Shown here piece after piece: positions 1 to 9,630 of a DNA stretch of 64,000 nt (within the stretch, counting starts at the first letter, position 1; each line of letters begins with the position of its first letter). Under the pieces are notes generated by a model, which worked only from the letters and a program-made list of their open reading frames with translations, was not told the origin of the DNA and did no database searches. The position numbers and the translations under genes are program-made. The DNA is from JAFECT01 sp964432415 (GTDB taxonomy: Bacteria; Pseudomonadota; Alphaproteobacteria; Caulobacterales; Caulobacteraceae), in the NCBI GenBank assembly GCA_964432415.1, contig CAYSNW010000016.1, positions 1 through 64,000 on the forward strand, read 5' to 3'.

Positions 1-1203
1 GCCGACCTCGACCGCCTGCGCCGCCTGAACGAGGCGCTGGGCCACGAGCGCGCCGACCTGGTGCTGGCCGCTCTGGGTTCGCGCCTGGCCGGCGCCTTCC
101 CCAAGGGCGCCATCCCCGCCCGCATCGGCGAGGACGAGTTCGCGGTCCTGGCCCCGGACGGCATGGCCCGCGCCGCCGAGCGCGTGCGCGCCGCCATGGA
201 GCAGCCCCTGCGCATCGCGGGCTTCGACATCTATCCGACCCTGTCCATCGGCGCCGTGCGCGTCGAGGGCGGCCCGGACGCGCCGGAGGCGGCGGAACTG
301 CTGCGCCGCGCCGAACTGGCGGTGGAATCGGCCAAGACCGGGGGCCGCGGCGGCGCCGCCGCCTACGGCCGCGGCCTGGAGACCGACGGCCTGTCGCGCC
401 TGGCGCTGGAGTCCGATCTCAGGAACGCCTTCCAGCGCGGCGAGATCGAGCCCTTCTACCAGCCGATCGTGCGCCTCGACACGGGCGTGGTGGCCGGCTT
501 CGAGGCGCTGGCCCGCTGGCGCCATCCACGCCGGGGCATCGTGCCGCCCGACGAGTTCCTGACGCTGGCCATGGAAATGGGCCTGATGAACGAGCTGGGC
601 CTGCACATGATGCAGACCTCGGCCCGCCAGCTGGCCGAATGGCTGGAACGGCACCCCTCCGCCGGCAACCTGTTCGTCTCGGTCAACCTGTCCACCGGCG
701 AGATCGAGCGCGAGGGCCTGACCGCCGACGTCGCCGCCATCCGCCGCGAGACCGGCCTGCCGCGCGGGGCGCTGAAGCTCGAGGTGACCGAGAGCGACAT
801 CATGCGCGACCCGGACAAGGCCGCCGTGATCCTGCGCGCGATCAAGGACGCCGGCGCGTCCCTGGCGCTGGACGACTTCGGCACCGGCTTCTCGTCCCTG
901 TCCTACCTGGCGCGCCTGCCCTTCGACACGCTCAAGATCGACCGCTACTTCGTGCGCACCATGGTGGCCGACGAGGGCTCGGCCAAGATCGTCCGCTCGG
1001 TGGTCAATCTGGGCCGCGACCTGTCGCTGGAAGTGGTCGCCGAGGGCGTGGAGAACGCGGCCCTGGCCCGCCAGCTGCTCTCGGTCGGCTGCCACTACGG
1101 CCAGGGCTTCGGCTATGCCCCGGCGCTCGCGGCGCAGGAGGCGGAGGTCTACCTCAACGAGTCCCTCGCCGACGGCGTGGCGCCGCTGAAGGTGAATATG
1201 TAG
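1..1203 (+). CDS. GGDEF-EAL domain protein, probable c-di-GMP phosphodiesterase (5' end outside window)
   Basis: The frame is open from base 1, so the true start lies upstream; about 400 codons are visible. The N-terminal part is the end of a GGDEF domain whose signature reads GEDEF (127-141), with the second Gly replaced by Glu, so cyclase activity is doubtful. The EAL domain follows: EAL at 502-510 (FEALARW), NLS, EVTES, DDFGTGFSSL, KIDR, EGVEN and QGFGYA. These cover the metal- and substrate-binding residues expected of an active EAL phosphodiesterase. It probably lowers cyclic di-GMP; the degenerate GGDEF part may act as a GTP-binding regulatory domain (known for such hybrids, inferred here). 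Any sensory domain lies outside the window. Confidence 0.9.
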   Translation, partial: ADLDRLRRLNEALGHERADLVLAALGSRLAGAFPKGAIPARIGEDEFAVLAPDGMARAAERVRAAMEQPLRIAGFDIYPTLSIGAVRVEGGPDAPEAAELLRRAELAVESAKTGGRGGAAAYGRGLETDGLSRLALESDLRNAFQRGEIEPFYQPIVRLDTGVVAGFEALARWRHPRRGIVPPDEFLTLAMEMGLMNELGLHMMQTSARQLAEWLERHPSAGNLFVSVNLSTGEIEREGLTADVAAIRRETGLPRGALKLEVTESDIMRDPDKAAVILRAIKDAGASLALDDFGTGFSSLSYLARLPFDTLKIDRYFVRTMVADEGSAKIVRSVVNLGRDLSLEVVAEGVENAALARQLLSVGCHYGQGFGYAPALAAQEAEVYLNESLADGVAPLKVNM

Positions 1204-1240
1204 CTCATCGAGCCTCGCCTTCAGGCGAGAACAAGGGTTT

Positions 1241-1334
1241 CACCACCAAGCACACCAAGGACACCAAGAAGAACACCAAGAGTGGGTGGTGATTTCGCGC
1301 CGACCCCTTGGTGCCCTTGGTGTGCTTGGTGGTC
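1241..1334. repeat. CACCAAG-type inverted repeat element
   Basis: Two 28-nt arms (1241-1268 and 1307-1334), built from repeats of CACCAAG / CTTGGTG, are inverted complements at 26 of 28 positions around a 38-nt loop. The element sits between the convergent EAL gene and yqgE-like gene. It could fold into a long hairpin in RNA from either strand. Similar CACCAAG repeats are scattered in intergenic DNA of many bacteria and are often mis-called as short proteins rich in TK repeats. A small separate hairpin (CTCGCC/GGCGAG, 1214-1229) lies just upstream. Confidence 0.75.
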
Positions 1335-1370
1335 CAAGGCTTTCTGAATTTGCCGCTTCGCGGCGTGGCT

Positions 1371-1964
1371 TCAGGCTCGCCCGCTCTGCGAGCTCAGCAG
1401 GGCAGGCGTGATGCCCATCTTCAGCAGGGCGCGTTCCCACTTGGTCTCGTAGTCGGCGTCGAACACCAGGTCCGCGTCGGCGTCGCAGGTCAGCCAGACG
1501 TTTTCGCGCAGCTCGGAGTCCAGCTGTCCCGGCCCCCAGCCGGCGTAGCCCAGGGCCAGCAGCCAGCGCTTCGGGTCCCGATGCGGCTCGGTCAGACACT
1601 CCAGGATCTCGCGGGTGGCGGTGAGCGACACGCCCTCGGCCACCGGCATGGTCGAACCCATGACCGCGTGGTCGTCGGAGTGCAGGACATAGCCCCGTTC
1701 GCGATCCACGGGCCCGCCCAGCATCACGGGCTGGTCCGGCTCGCGCGGCTGGCCCTCGACCTCCAGGCGGGTCAGGACCGAGCCCACGCTCATGCCCTCG
1801 ATCGGCAGGTTGATGCGCACGCCCATGGCGTGCTCGGCGGTGTGCAGGCAGATCAGCACCACCGCGTGCTCGAAACGCGGATCGCCGATGCCCGGCATGG
1901 CGATCAGAAGCCGGCCGGCCAGGAAGCCGCCTTCCTCCGAAGGACTGTCCGCAACGCTCGACAT
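1371..1964 (-). CDS. YqgE/AlgH family protein
   Basis: A 197-residue protein, the usual size for the YqgE/AlgH (DUF179) family. Family signatures are MPGIGDPRFEHAVVLIC near residue 22, the GGPV segment, and GYAGWGPGQLDSEL followed by W. The start is the ATG at 1962-1964, because the family match begins shortly after it and the upstream frame is unrelated. AlgH/YqgE proteins are cytosolic and widespread, and their biochemical role is poorly defined. In many proteobacteria the gene sits near peroxiredoxin or ruvX; here a peroxiredoxin gene is divergent from it, across about 140 nt. Confidence 0.9.
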   Translation of the reverse strand: MSSVADSPSEEGGFLAGRLLIAMPGIGDPRFEHAVVLICLHTAEHAMGVRINLPIEGMSVGSVLTRLEVEGQPREPDQPVMLGGPVDRERGYVLHSDDHAVMGSTMPVAEGVSLTATREILECLTEPHRDPKRWLLALGYAGWGPGQLDSELRENVWLTCDADADLVFDADYETKWERALLKMGITPALLSSQSGRA

Positions 1965-2105
1965 GGGCCGATCATGGGTCTCCACCCGGCGCCTTGCAAG
2001 CTTTGCCGCAGGACTGTTCTTGGCGAAAACGCGCGGGGCCGATAAGGGACTTCGCCTGAACTCCCCGAGACTACCCCCCCGAGACCGCGGCCAAGGAGCC
2101 CTGCC

Positions 2106-2585
2106 ATGACCATCCAAGTCGGCGACAAGATCCCCGAAGCGACCTTCATGACCCCGACCGCCGACGGTCCCCAGGCGCTGACCACCGAACAGCTGTTCAA
2201 GGGCAAGACCGTCGGCCTGTTCGCCGTGCCCGGCGCCTTCACCCCGACCTGCTCGGCCAAGCACCTGCCGGGCTTCAAGGACAAGGCCGCCGAGCTGAAG
2301 GCCAAGGGCATCGACACCATCGCCTGCGTCTCGGTCAACGACGCCTTCGTCATGGGCGCCTGGGCCAAGGACCAGGGCATCGGCGACGAGATCGTCATGC
2401 TGGCCGACGGCAACGGCGCCTTCACCAAGGCCATCGGCCTGGAGATGGACGCGTCCAAGTTCGGCATGGGCCCGCGTTCGCAGCGCTATTCCATGATCGT
2501 CGAGGACGGGGTGGTGAAGACGCTCAACGTCGAGCAGGGCGAGTTCCGGGTCTCGTCCGCGGAATTCATGCTGGGGCAGCTCTGA
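2106..2585 (+). CDS. Peroxiredoxin, Prx5/type II family
   Basis: A 159-residue thiol peroxidase that reduces H2O2 and alkyl hydroperoxides in the cytosol. The active-site segment PGAFTPTCSAKHLPGF carries the peroxidatic Cys49. A second Cys at 74 sits 25 residues later, where type II peroxiredoxins place their resolving Cys. Length and fold order are typical of PRX5-like proteins. An AGGAG-like ribosome site precedes the ATG. It is divergent from the yqgE-like gene and followed by a repeat-filled spacer. No glutaredoxin domain is fused and no dedicated reductant gene is adjacent. Confidence 0.93.
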   Translation: MTIQVGDKIPEATFMTPTADGPQALTTEQLFKGKTVGLFAVPGAFTPTCSAKHLPGFKDKAAELKAKGIDTIACVSVNDAFVMGAWAKDQGIGDEIVMLADGNGAFTKAIGLEMDASKFGMGPRSQRYSMIVEDGVVKTLNVEQGEFRVSSAEFMLGQL

Positions 2586-2618
2586 CAAGCTGATGCGGCC
2601 GACAGCCTCCTTTCGCTT

Positions 2619-2802
2619 CCTTCCCCCCTCAAGGGGGAAGGTGGGGGCGCCAGCCCTCGGAAGGGGGGCCACGCTGCGGTCGCGGTGTGATCCGATCCTT
2701 TGTGGTCTCGGCCTCCTGAGGGGCGAACGCCGGCCTTTCTTGCGGTCCCGCCGCCCCCCATCCGAGCCCTTCGGGCCCACCTTCCCCCTCGAGGGGGGAA
2801 GG
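2619..2802. repeat. Pair of palindromic CCTTCCCCC...GGGGGAAGG elements (REP-like doublet)
   Basis: Two copies of one palindrome flank about 140 nt. At 2619-2641 CCTTCCCCC pairs with GGGGGAAGG over a 5-nt loop; at 2780-2802 the same arms recur. In addition GGGGGAAGGTGGG (2633-2645) is the exact reverse complement of CCCACCTTCCCCC (2776-2788), so the two units are an inverted pair. The segment fills the spacer between the peroxiredoxin and Vsr genes and explains the lack of other signal there. Related single palindromes occur elsewhere in the window (11657-11681). Confidence 0.65.
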
Positions 2803-2846
2803 CACGCCAAGGCGGGAAGGTCGCGCCCTGGCGCGGGCCCCGTTTC

Positions 2847-3254
2847 ATGACGGACGTCTACTCCCCCGCCAAGCGTTCCTCGGTCATGGCTCAGGTCAAG
2901 GGCAAGGACACCTCGGCCGAGCTGAAAGTGCGCAGGCTCCTGACCGGCCTGGGACTGCGCTACCGCCTGCACCGCAAGGACCTGCCCGGCTCGCCGGACA
3001 TCGTGCTGCCCGGGCGCAGGGTCGCGATCCGGGTCAACGGCTGCTTCTGGCACGGCCACGACTGCGCCCGCGGCGCGCGCCAGCCCAAGGCCAACGCCGA
3101 CTACTGGCGCGCCAAGATCGAGCGCAACCGCGCCCGCGACCAGCGCACCGAGGTTGAACTGGCCGCGCTGGGCTGGCGGCCACTGACGGTCTGGGAATGT
3201 GAACTGAAGGATCAGGCGGCGCTGGGCGCCCGTCTCGAGCGCGAGCTGGCTTAA
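2847..3254 (+). CDS. vsr: Very short patch repair endonuclease (Vsr)
   Basis: A 135-residue Vsr nuclease, which nicks 5' of the mismatched T in T:G mismatches left by deamination of 5-methylcytosine. Family features in order: KGKDTSAELKVRRLL, LRYRLHRKDLPGSPDIV (with the catalytic-type Asp after SP), VNGCFWHGHDC (Cys/His zinc and active-site His), then YWRAKIERN and LTVWECEL, whose Cys completes the zinc site. The ATG at 2847 was chosen because the Vsr match starts there; a longer frame would run through the repeat doublet. No cytosine methyltransferase is visible nearby. The stop overlaps the stop of the convergent kinase gene by 3 nt. Confidence 0.93.
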   Translation: MTDVYSPAKRSSVMAQVKGKDTSAELKVRRLLTGLGLRYRLHRKDLPGSPDIVLPGRRVAIRVNGCFWHGHDCARGARQPKANADYWRAKIERNRARDQRTEVELAALGWRPLTVWECELKDQAALGARLERELA

Positions 3255-5458
3255 GCCACCGCCCGACCGTCGTCCGCCTCGTCTTCCTCGACCGGGTTGG
3301 CGGCCTGCAGGGCCTCGATGACCACGGCCATCAGCTTGGCCGGGTCGATGGGCTTGGGCACGAAGTAGTTCATGCCGGCGTCGAAGCAGGGCTGGGCCTC
3401 GGCTTCCGCGGTGACCGCGATCACCGGGGTGTTCTGGTTGGGGCCCGGCGTCGAGCGGATCATCCGGGTCGCCTCGCGCCCGTCCATCTCGGGCATGCGC
3501 ACGTCCATGACGATGACGTCGAAGGCCTCGTGCTGGGCGGCCTCGAAGGCCTGGCGGCCGTCGGCGACCATCACGATCGAGGCGCCGGCCGGCTGCAGCA
3601 CCAGCTGCACCGCGCGGCGGTTGATCTCGTGGTCGTCGGCCACCAGCACTCGCACGGGGCGTTCGCCCTCTTCCTCTTCCGCCTGGTCGGCGGCCGTGGC
3701 GGCGTTGGCGGCGGCCTCCAGGGCCTGCATGGCGGTCTGGACCAGGGCACCCGGCTCGATCGGCTTGCCCACGAACCAGTTCATGCCGGCGGCCAGGCAG
3801 GCGGCGACGTCGTCCTTGTCGGTGTCGGCGGTCACCGCGATGATCGGGGTCGAGCGGTTGGGGCCCGAGCCCTCGCGGATAGTGCGGCTGGCGGTGCGCC
3901 CGTCCATCTCCGGCATGCGCACATCCATGACGATCAGGTCGAAGACCTCGCCGTCCGCGGCCGCCACCGCCGCCTTGCCGTCGCAGACGCTGACGATCTC
4001 GGCGCCCATGGGCTGCAGCACCAGCTGCACCGCGCGGCGGTTGATCTCGTGGTCGTCGGCCACCAGCACCCGGATCGAGCGCGCCTCGGCCGAGGGGATC
4101 GGAGTCTCGGCGTCCAGGGTGGCGGTCACCGCCGGGGCCTCGGCCATATCGAGGGTCAGGGCCAGGGTGAAGGTCGAGCCCGAGCCCTTGCGGCTGGCGG
4201 CGGTCAGCTGGCCGCCCATCAGCCGCGCCAGCTGGCGGCTGATCACCAGGCCCAGGCCCGTGCCGCCGTAGTTGCGCGCCACGCTCTTGTCGGCCTGCTG
4301 GAAGGCGTTGAACAGGGAACGCACCTGGCCCGGCTCCATGCCCGCGCCGGTGTCGATCACCTGCAGCCGCACGGCGCAGGCGTCGTCGTCCGCGCCCCAG
4401 GCCTTCAGGTTCAGGGTCACCGAACCGGTCTCGGTGAACTTCACCGCGTTGGAGATCAGGTTGTTCAGGATCTGGCGCAGGCGGGTGGGGTCGCCCGCCA
4501 CCCAGCGGGGCAGGTGGGCCGAGCCCTCGACCCGCAGGCGCAGGCCTTTCTTGCGTGCCTCCGACTGCCAGAAGCGCGCGGTCTGGGACAGCAGGCCGCG
4601 CAGGTCGAAGGTCACCGTCTCGATCGACATGCGCCCGGCCTCGAGCTTGGCGTGGTCGAGCACGTCGTCGAGCAGGGTCTTCATCATCCGCCCGGCGTCG
4701 GCGATCAGGGCGGCGTGGGGGCGAAGGGCCGAGCCCTTGGCGGCGCGCTCCAGCTCGATGGCGCCGGCCAGCATGGCGCTGATGGGCGTGCGCAACTCAT
4801 GGCCGATGGTGGCGACATAGACGGATTTCGCCGCGGTGGCGGCCTCGGCTTCGGCCTGTTTGCGCAGGGCGTCCGCGCGGGCGGCCTCCTCGGCCAGCCG
4901 GCGCTGCTCCAGGTTGCGCCACAGCATCACCGCATAGGCGCAGAAGGCCGCCGCGCTCAGGCCTACGGCGATTTCGAACTTGGCCGGCGCGCCCAGGAAC
5001 TGCATGTACCAGGCGCCGGCGAACATGTAGGCGGCCTGGGGCGCCAGGGCGAAGACCAGGACCTGGCGCGAGCCGGGGCTGGAGACCACCGCATTGATGG
5101 CCGCCGCCGCCAGCATCATCATGGCGCAGACGCCGCCGTAGGGGCCGCCCTGCAGCCACAGGTCTATGGTCAGCGCGCCGAAGCTCGAGGCGTTGAACAG
5201 CATGGCGACGAGCCCGGCGCCCACCCGCCAGGGCTTGAGCGGTTCGTCGCTCTCGTAGGCCGGGGCCAGGATCGAGGTCTCGATCACCTGGGCTATGCCG
5301 TAGATCGCCAGCCAGGCGATGGGGAAGGCCCAGCCGATCAGCTGGCTCATGGCCAGGCAGATCATGCAGGCCATGGCCACGCGCTGCATCAGCTGCGCGC
5401 GGCGCGCCCGCGCGGCGGGGACGATCGAATGCGTACTGGCTGTCTCCGCCGCCATCAC
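3251..5458 (-). CDS. Hybrid histidine kinase with two receiver domains
   Basis: A 735-residue membrane kinase. Residues 1-180 hold about six hydrophobic segments and no recognised sensor fold. A short coiled coil (about 181-210) leads into HisKA with His220 (GHELRTP). The ATPase has its N box (NLISNAVKFT), G1 (DTGAGM) and G2 (GGTGLGL) intact. Two receiver domains follow, each with VADDHEINRR and a phospho-acceptor Asp in VMDVRMPEMDG. The receivers are tandem duplicates: 59 nt are identical at 3591-3649 and 4011-4069, exactly 140 codons apart. No HPt domain is present, so phosphate must pass to a separate partner. The signal sensed is unknown. Confidence 0.93.
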   Translation of the reverse strand: MMAAETASTHSIVPAARARRAQLMQRVAMACMICLAMSQLIGWAFPIAWLAIYGIAQVIETSILAPAYESDEPLKPWRVGAGLVAMLFNASSFGALTIDLWLQGGPYGGVCAMMMLAAAAINAVVSSPGSRQVLVFALAPQAAYMFAGAWYMQFLGAPAKFEIAVGLSAAAFCAYAVMLWRNLEQRRLAEEAARADALRKQAEAEAATAAKSVYVATIGHELRTPISAMLAGAIELERAAKGSALRPHAALIADAGRMMKTLLDDVLDHAKLEAGRMSIETVTFDLRGLLSQTARFWQSEARKKGLRLRVEGSAHLPRWVAGDPTRLRQILNNLISNAVKFTETGSVTLNLKAWGADDDACAVRLQVIDTGAGMEPGQVRSLFNAFQQADKSVARNYGGTGLGLVISRQLARLMGGQLTAASRKGSGSTFTLALTLDMAEAPAVTATLDAETPIPSAEARSIRVLVADDHEINRRAVQLVLQPMGAEIVSVCDGKAAVAAADGEVFDLIVMDVRMPEMDGRTASRTIREGSGPNRSTPIIAVTADTDKDDVAACLAAGMNWFVGKPIEPGALVQTAMQALEAAANAATAADQAEEEEGERPVRVLVADDHEINRRAVQLVLQPAGASIVMVADGRQAFEAAQHEAFDVIVMDVRMPEMDGREATRMIRSTPGPNQNTPVIAVTAEAEAQPCFDAGMNYFVPKPIDPAKLMAVVIEALQAANPVEEDEADDGRAVA

Positions 5459-5555
5459 CGGACCCGTTGCAGCGACGCTCCGAACGCGAGCGCCGTCAAT
5501 TACGTCCGATCATGCCTGAGCCACGCCTAACGTCCGGTGAAGGCGCCCAAGTTTT

Positions 5556-6718
<1,163 letters not shown>

Positions 6719-6719
<1 letters not shown>

Positions 6720-8503
6720 CAGAAGGCTTCGGCGTCCAGGGCCATGACCGGCTCGGCGCCGGTCTTCAGCTTGGCGAGGTGCGCGCCCGCGTCGGGCAGG
6801 ATGCGCTCCAGGAAGAAGCGGCCGGTCTTGAGCTTGTTGGCGTAGAAGGGATCGCTGTCGCCGCCGGCGATGGCCTTTTGCGCCGCCTTGGCCATCAGGC
6901 CCCACATGTAGGCCGAGCAGGTCAGGCCGAAGAGGGTCAGGTAGTCGGTGGACGCCGCGCCGGCGTTGTCGGGGTTCTGCACCCCATTCTGCATCAGCCA
7001 GAAGGTGGCCTCCTGCAGCTTGGCCTTGGCGTCGGAGAGGCCCGCGACGTAGGGCTTCAGCCCCTCGTCGCCCTCGTTCTCGCTGAGGAAACCGTCCAGC
7101 TCGGAGAAGAAGCTCATGATGGCGCGTCCGCCGTTGGCGGCGAGCTTGCGGCCGACCAGGTCCAGCGCCTGCACCCCGTTGGTGCCCTCGTAGATCATGG
7201 TGATGCGCGCATCGCGCAGATACTGGGAGGCGGGGAAGTGCTCGGTATAACCCGAGCCCCCGTGCACCTGCATGGCCTGGGACGCGACGTGGAAGCCGCG
7301 GTCGGTCAGGTAGGCCTTAAGGATCGGGGTCAACAGGCCCATGTAGTCCTGGGCCTTGGTCCTGGCCGCCTCGTCTTCGGAGCGCTGCAGGTCGGCGTGG
7401 AGCGCGGTCCACAGCACAAACGCCCGGCCGCCTTCGACGTGGGCCTTGGACTCCATCAGCATGCGCCTGACGTCCGGGTGGACGATGATCGGGTCGGCGG
7501 GGCCGTCGGGGTTCTTCGGGCCGGTGAGCGAGCGGCCCTGCAGCCGCTCCTTGGCGAACTCGACCGCCGCCTGATAGGCCGCCGTGCCGATGGACAGGCC
7601 CTGCAGGCCGGTGCCGAGGCGAGCCTCGTTCATCATCACGAACATGGCCTTCAGGCCTTCGTTCTCCTTGCCGACCAGCCAGCCCTTGGCGTCGTCGTAG
7701 GCCATCACGGCGGTGGCGTTGCCGTGGATGCCCATCTTGTGCTCCAGCCCGGCGCACTTGGCGTTGTTGCGCTCTCCCAGGCTGCCGTCGTCATTGACCA
7801 GCACCTTGGGCACGATGAACAGGCTGATGCCCTTCACCCCCGCGGGCGCGCCCTCGATGCGGGCCAGGACCAGGTGGATGATGTTGTCGGTGAAGTCGTG
7901 CTCGCCCGAGCTGATCCAGATCTTCTGGCCGGTGATGCGGTAGGTCCCGTCGGCTTGCGGCACGGCCTTGGTGCGGATCATGCCGAGATCGGTGCCGCAC
8001 TGGGGCTCGGTCAGGTTCATGGTCCCGCCCCATTCGCCGCTGACCAGCTTGGGCAGGTACTTCGCCTTCTGCTCGTCGGAGCCGTTGGCGTGGATGGCGG
8101 AATAGACCCCGTGGGTCAGGCCCGGGTACATGGAAAAGGCCGCGCTGGCCGCCGCGGTCATCTGGCCGAAGCTCATCGACACCACCGCCGGCATGCCCTG
8201 GCCGCCGTAGGCCGGGTCCGAGCTCAGCGCCGGCCAGCCGGCCTCGACCATCTGGTGGTAGGCCTCTTTCCAGCCCTTGGGCGTGGTCACCGTATTGTCC
8301 GGGTTCCAGACGCAGCCCTGCTGGTCGCCGGTGCGGTTGATCGGGGCGATCACGCCCTCGGCGAAGCGGGCGCCTTCCTCCAGAATCTGCTGCACCAGCT
8401 CGAAGGACGCGTCGGAAAAGCCCGGCACGTTGGAGTAGCGGTCGATGTCGATCACGTCCTTGAGCAGGAAGGTCAAGTCACGCAGCGGCGCCTGATAGGC
8501 CAT
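6719..8503 (-). CDS. Acyl-CoA dehydrogenase, DmdC/large-subfamily type
   Basis: A 594-residue acyl-CoA dehydrogenase of the long subfamily that includes 3-methylmercaptopropionyl-CoA dehydrogenase (DmdC). The N-terminus (MAYQAPLRDLTFLL) matches the extra N-terminal domain of that group. Later come NLTEPQCGTDLG, KIWISSGEHD, QVHGGSGYTEHFP and YEGTNGVQALDLVGRKL, with the catalytic Glu near residue 437 and a C-terminal extension. The substrate cannot be read from sequence; a general fatty-acyl or short-chain substrate is as likely as a sulfur compound. It lies 1 nt after the MerR gene stop and overlaps the next dehydrogenase. Confidence 0.92.
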
Positions 8504-8504
8504 G

Positions 8505-9002
8505 TCAGCTCCTGGGGCGGGCGAGTTTGTGGGTGGGGGCGGGGTGGTGGTCCTGGTCCAGCTGGGCGGACAGGATCGAATGATAGTCCTCGGCCTGGGG
8601 CAGCAGGTCCGGGCGGAATTCGGTCAGCCGCTTCTCGATCCAGGCGCAGCCGGTGGTGAGCGTTTCGATGGCGGCATCGACCGCCTCGCGCTGCTGCTTC
8701 AGCGCCTCGACCTGGCCGCGGAACTTCTTGAGCGACACCGCCAGCTGCTGGGCGTTGCCGTCCTTGCGGTCGTACAGGTCCAGCATCTCGCGAATCTCGA
8801 TGAGCGAGAATCCGACGTTCTTGCCCTGCACGATCAGCTTCAGCCGTGCGCGGTCGCGGGCGGAGAACACCCGGGTCTGACCCTTGCGGGCGGGGGCCAG
8901 CAGGCCCTTGTCCTCATAGAAGCGCAGTGCACGCGCGGTGACGCCGAACTCGCGGCACAGCTGGCGGATCGAATAGGTCCGGACGGGATCGGCGGGGGCC
9001 AT
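8505..9002 (-). CDS. MerR-family transcriptional regulator of the acyl-CoA dehydrogenase operon
   Basis: A 165-residue MerR regulator. The winged helix-turn-helix reads YSIRQLCREFGVTARALRFYEDKGLL, followed by the wing and SLIEIREMLDLYD, then a long dimerisation coiled coil (about 75-120). No metal-binding cysteine cluster is seen at the C-terminus, so an acyl-CoA-type effector is more plausible than a metal. It is the first gene of an operon with two acyl-CoA dehydrogenases (1-nt gap to the next gene). This layout resembles LiuR-type MerR regulators of acyl-CoA catabolism. The ATG at 9000-9002 follows closely on a palindromic operator, consistent with autoregulation. A longer in-frame start at 9152 would cover that site and is less likely. 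Confidence 0.88.
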   Translation of the reverse strand: MAPADPVRTYSIRQLCREFGVTARALRFYEDKGLLAPARKGQTRVFSARDRARLKLIVQGKNVGFSLIEIREMLDLYDRKDGNAQQLAVSLKKFRGQVEALKQQREAVDAAIETLTTGCAWIEKRLTEFRPDLLPQAEDYHSILSAQLDQDHHPAPTHKLARPRS

Positions 9003-9017
9003 GGAGCGGCCTTGTAA

Positions 9018-9035
9018 CTTGACGCGCGCGTAAAG
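9018..9035. promoter_or_regulatory. Palindromic operator for the MerR regulator
   Basis: CTTGACGCGCGCGTAAAG is an 18-bp near-perfect palindrome (ACGCGCGCGT core, one mismatched pair) 16 nt upstream of the MerR start. It is close in form to the LiuR-type consensus, with TTTACGT-like arms. It lies in the 73-nt space between the divergent MerR and DUF5655 genes and could control both. Confidence 0.6.
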
Positions 9036-9075
9036 GGAAGCCTTTCGCGGAGGGCCTGTGCTAGATTGCGCTTCG

Positions 9076-9519
9076 ATGGCTGACGAACGCCCCGAACTCT
9101 GGACCTGCCCCGCCTGCGCGCGGACCTTCGCCAACCGCAACCAGACCCACACCTGCGGCGGCGCGGACCTCGACCATCACTTTTCAGGCAAACCGCCGGA
9201 AATCCGCGCCCTCTTCGACGCCTTCCTCGCGCGGATCGAGGCGCTGGGCCCGGTCACGGTCCTGCCCCAGAAGACCCGCATCGCCTTCCATGTGCGCATG
9301 TCCTTTGCCCAGCTGACCCCGAAGCAGGGCTGGATCGACGGGCATCTGGTGCTGGCGGAGAAGCGGGAGCATCCGCTGATCCACCGCTACAGGCGCTTCT
9401 CGCCCCGCAACCACCTGCACGAGTTCCGGCTGCGGACGCAGGCCGAGCTGACGCCCGATTTCGAAGCCCTGATCGCCGAGGCCTATGCGGTGGGGGAGCA
9501 GAAGCATCTGGGGCGCTGA
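9076..9519 (+). CDS. DUF5655-like small protein with N-terminal zinc ribbon
   Basis: A 147-residue cytosolic protein. The N-terminus has a zinc-ribbon-like pattern (WTCPACARTFANRNQTHTC), then a domain resembling DUF5655 (VTVLPQKTRIAFHVRMSF and a C-terminal HLHEFRL segment). Function is unknown; DUF5655 proteins are related to small predicted transport/DUF1801-like folds. The ATG at 9076 was preferred to 9058 because the zinc ribbon follows directly. A Caulobacter-like -10 word (GCTAGATT) begins near 9059. It is divergent from the MerR operon. Confidence 0.7.
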   Translation: MADERPELWTCPACARTFANRNQTHTCGGADLDHHFSGKPPEIRALFDAFLARIEALGPVTVLPQKTRIAFHVRMSFAQLTPKQGWIDGHLVLAEKREHPLIHRYRRFSPRNHLHEFRLRTQAELTPDFEALIAEAYAVGEQKHLGR

Positions 9520-9630
9520 CGCCTCCCGCTCTCCCACTCTTCGCTGGAAAGGGGTGGACAGGAATCGCCTCCCTCCGAGCCCGATCCCCCGCTAGCTTGC
9601 CGCACCCCACCGATTCGAGGTCCGCGCCCC

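Noticed and set aside
1240..1292. Short TKxTK-type peptide readings of the CACCAAG repeat
   Set aside because: They arise from translating the inverted repeat and lack a ribosome site.
1371..3059. A 562-codon leftward frame that includes the YqgE/AlgH protein and extends upstream through the peroxiredoxin gene and repeats
   Set aside because: Only the C-terminal 197 codons match a family; the extension is antisense to the peroxiredoxin gene and repeat DNA.
3530..5530. A 666-codon frame antisense to the hybrid kinase
   Set aside because: It is a shadow of the kinase gene, rich in His/Gln/Gly/Ala with no ribosome site or recognisable fold.
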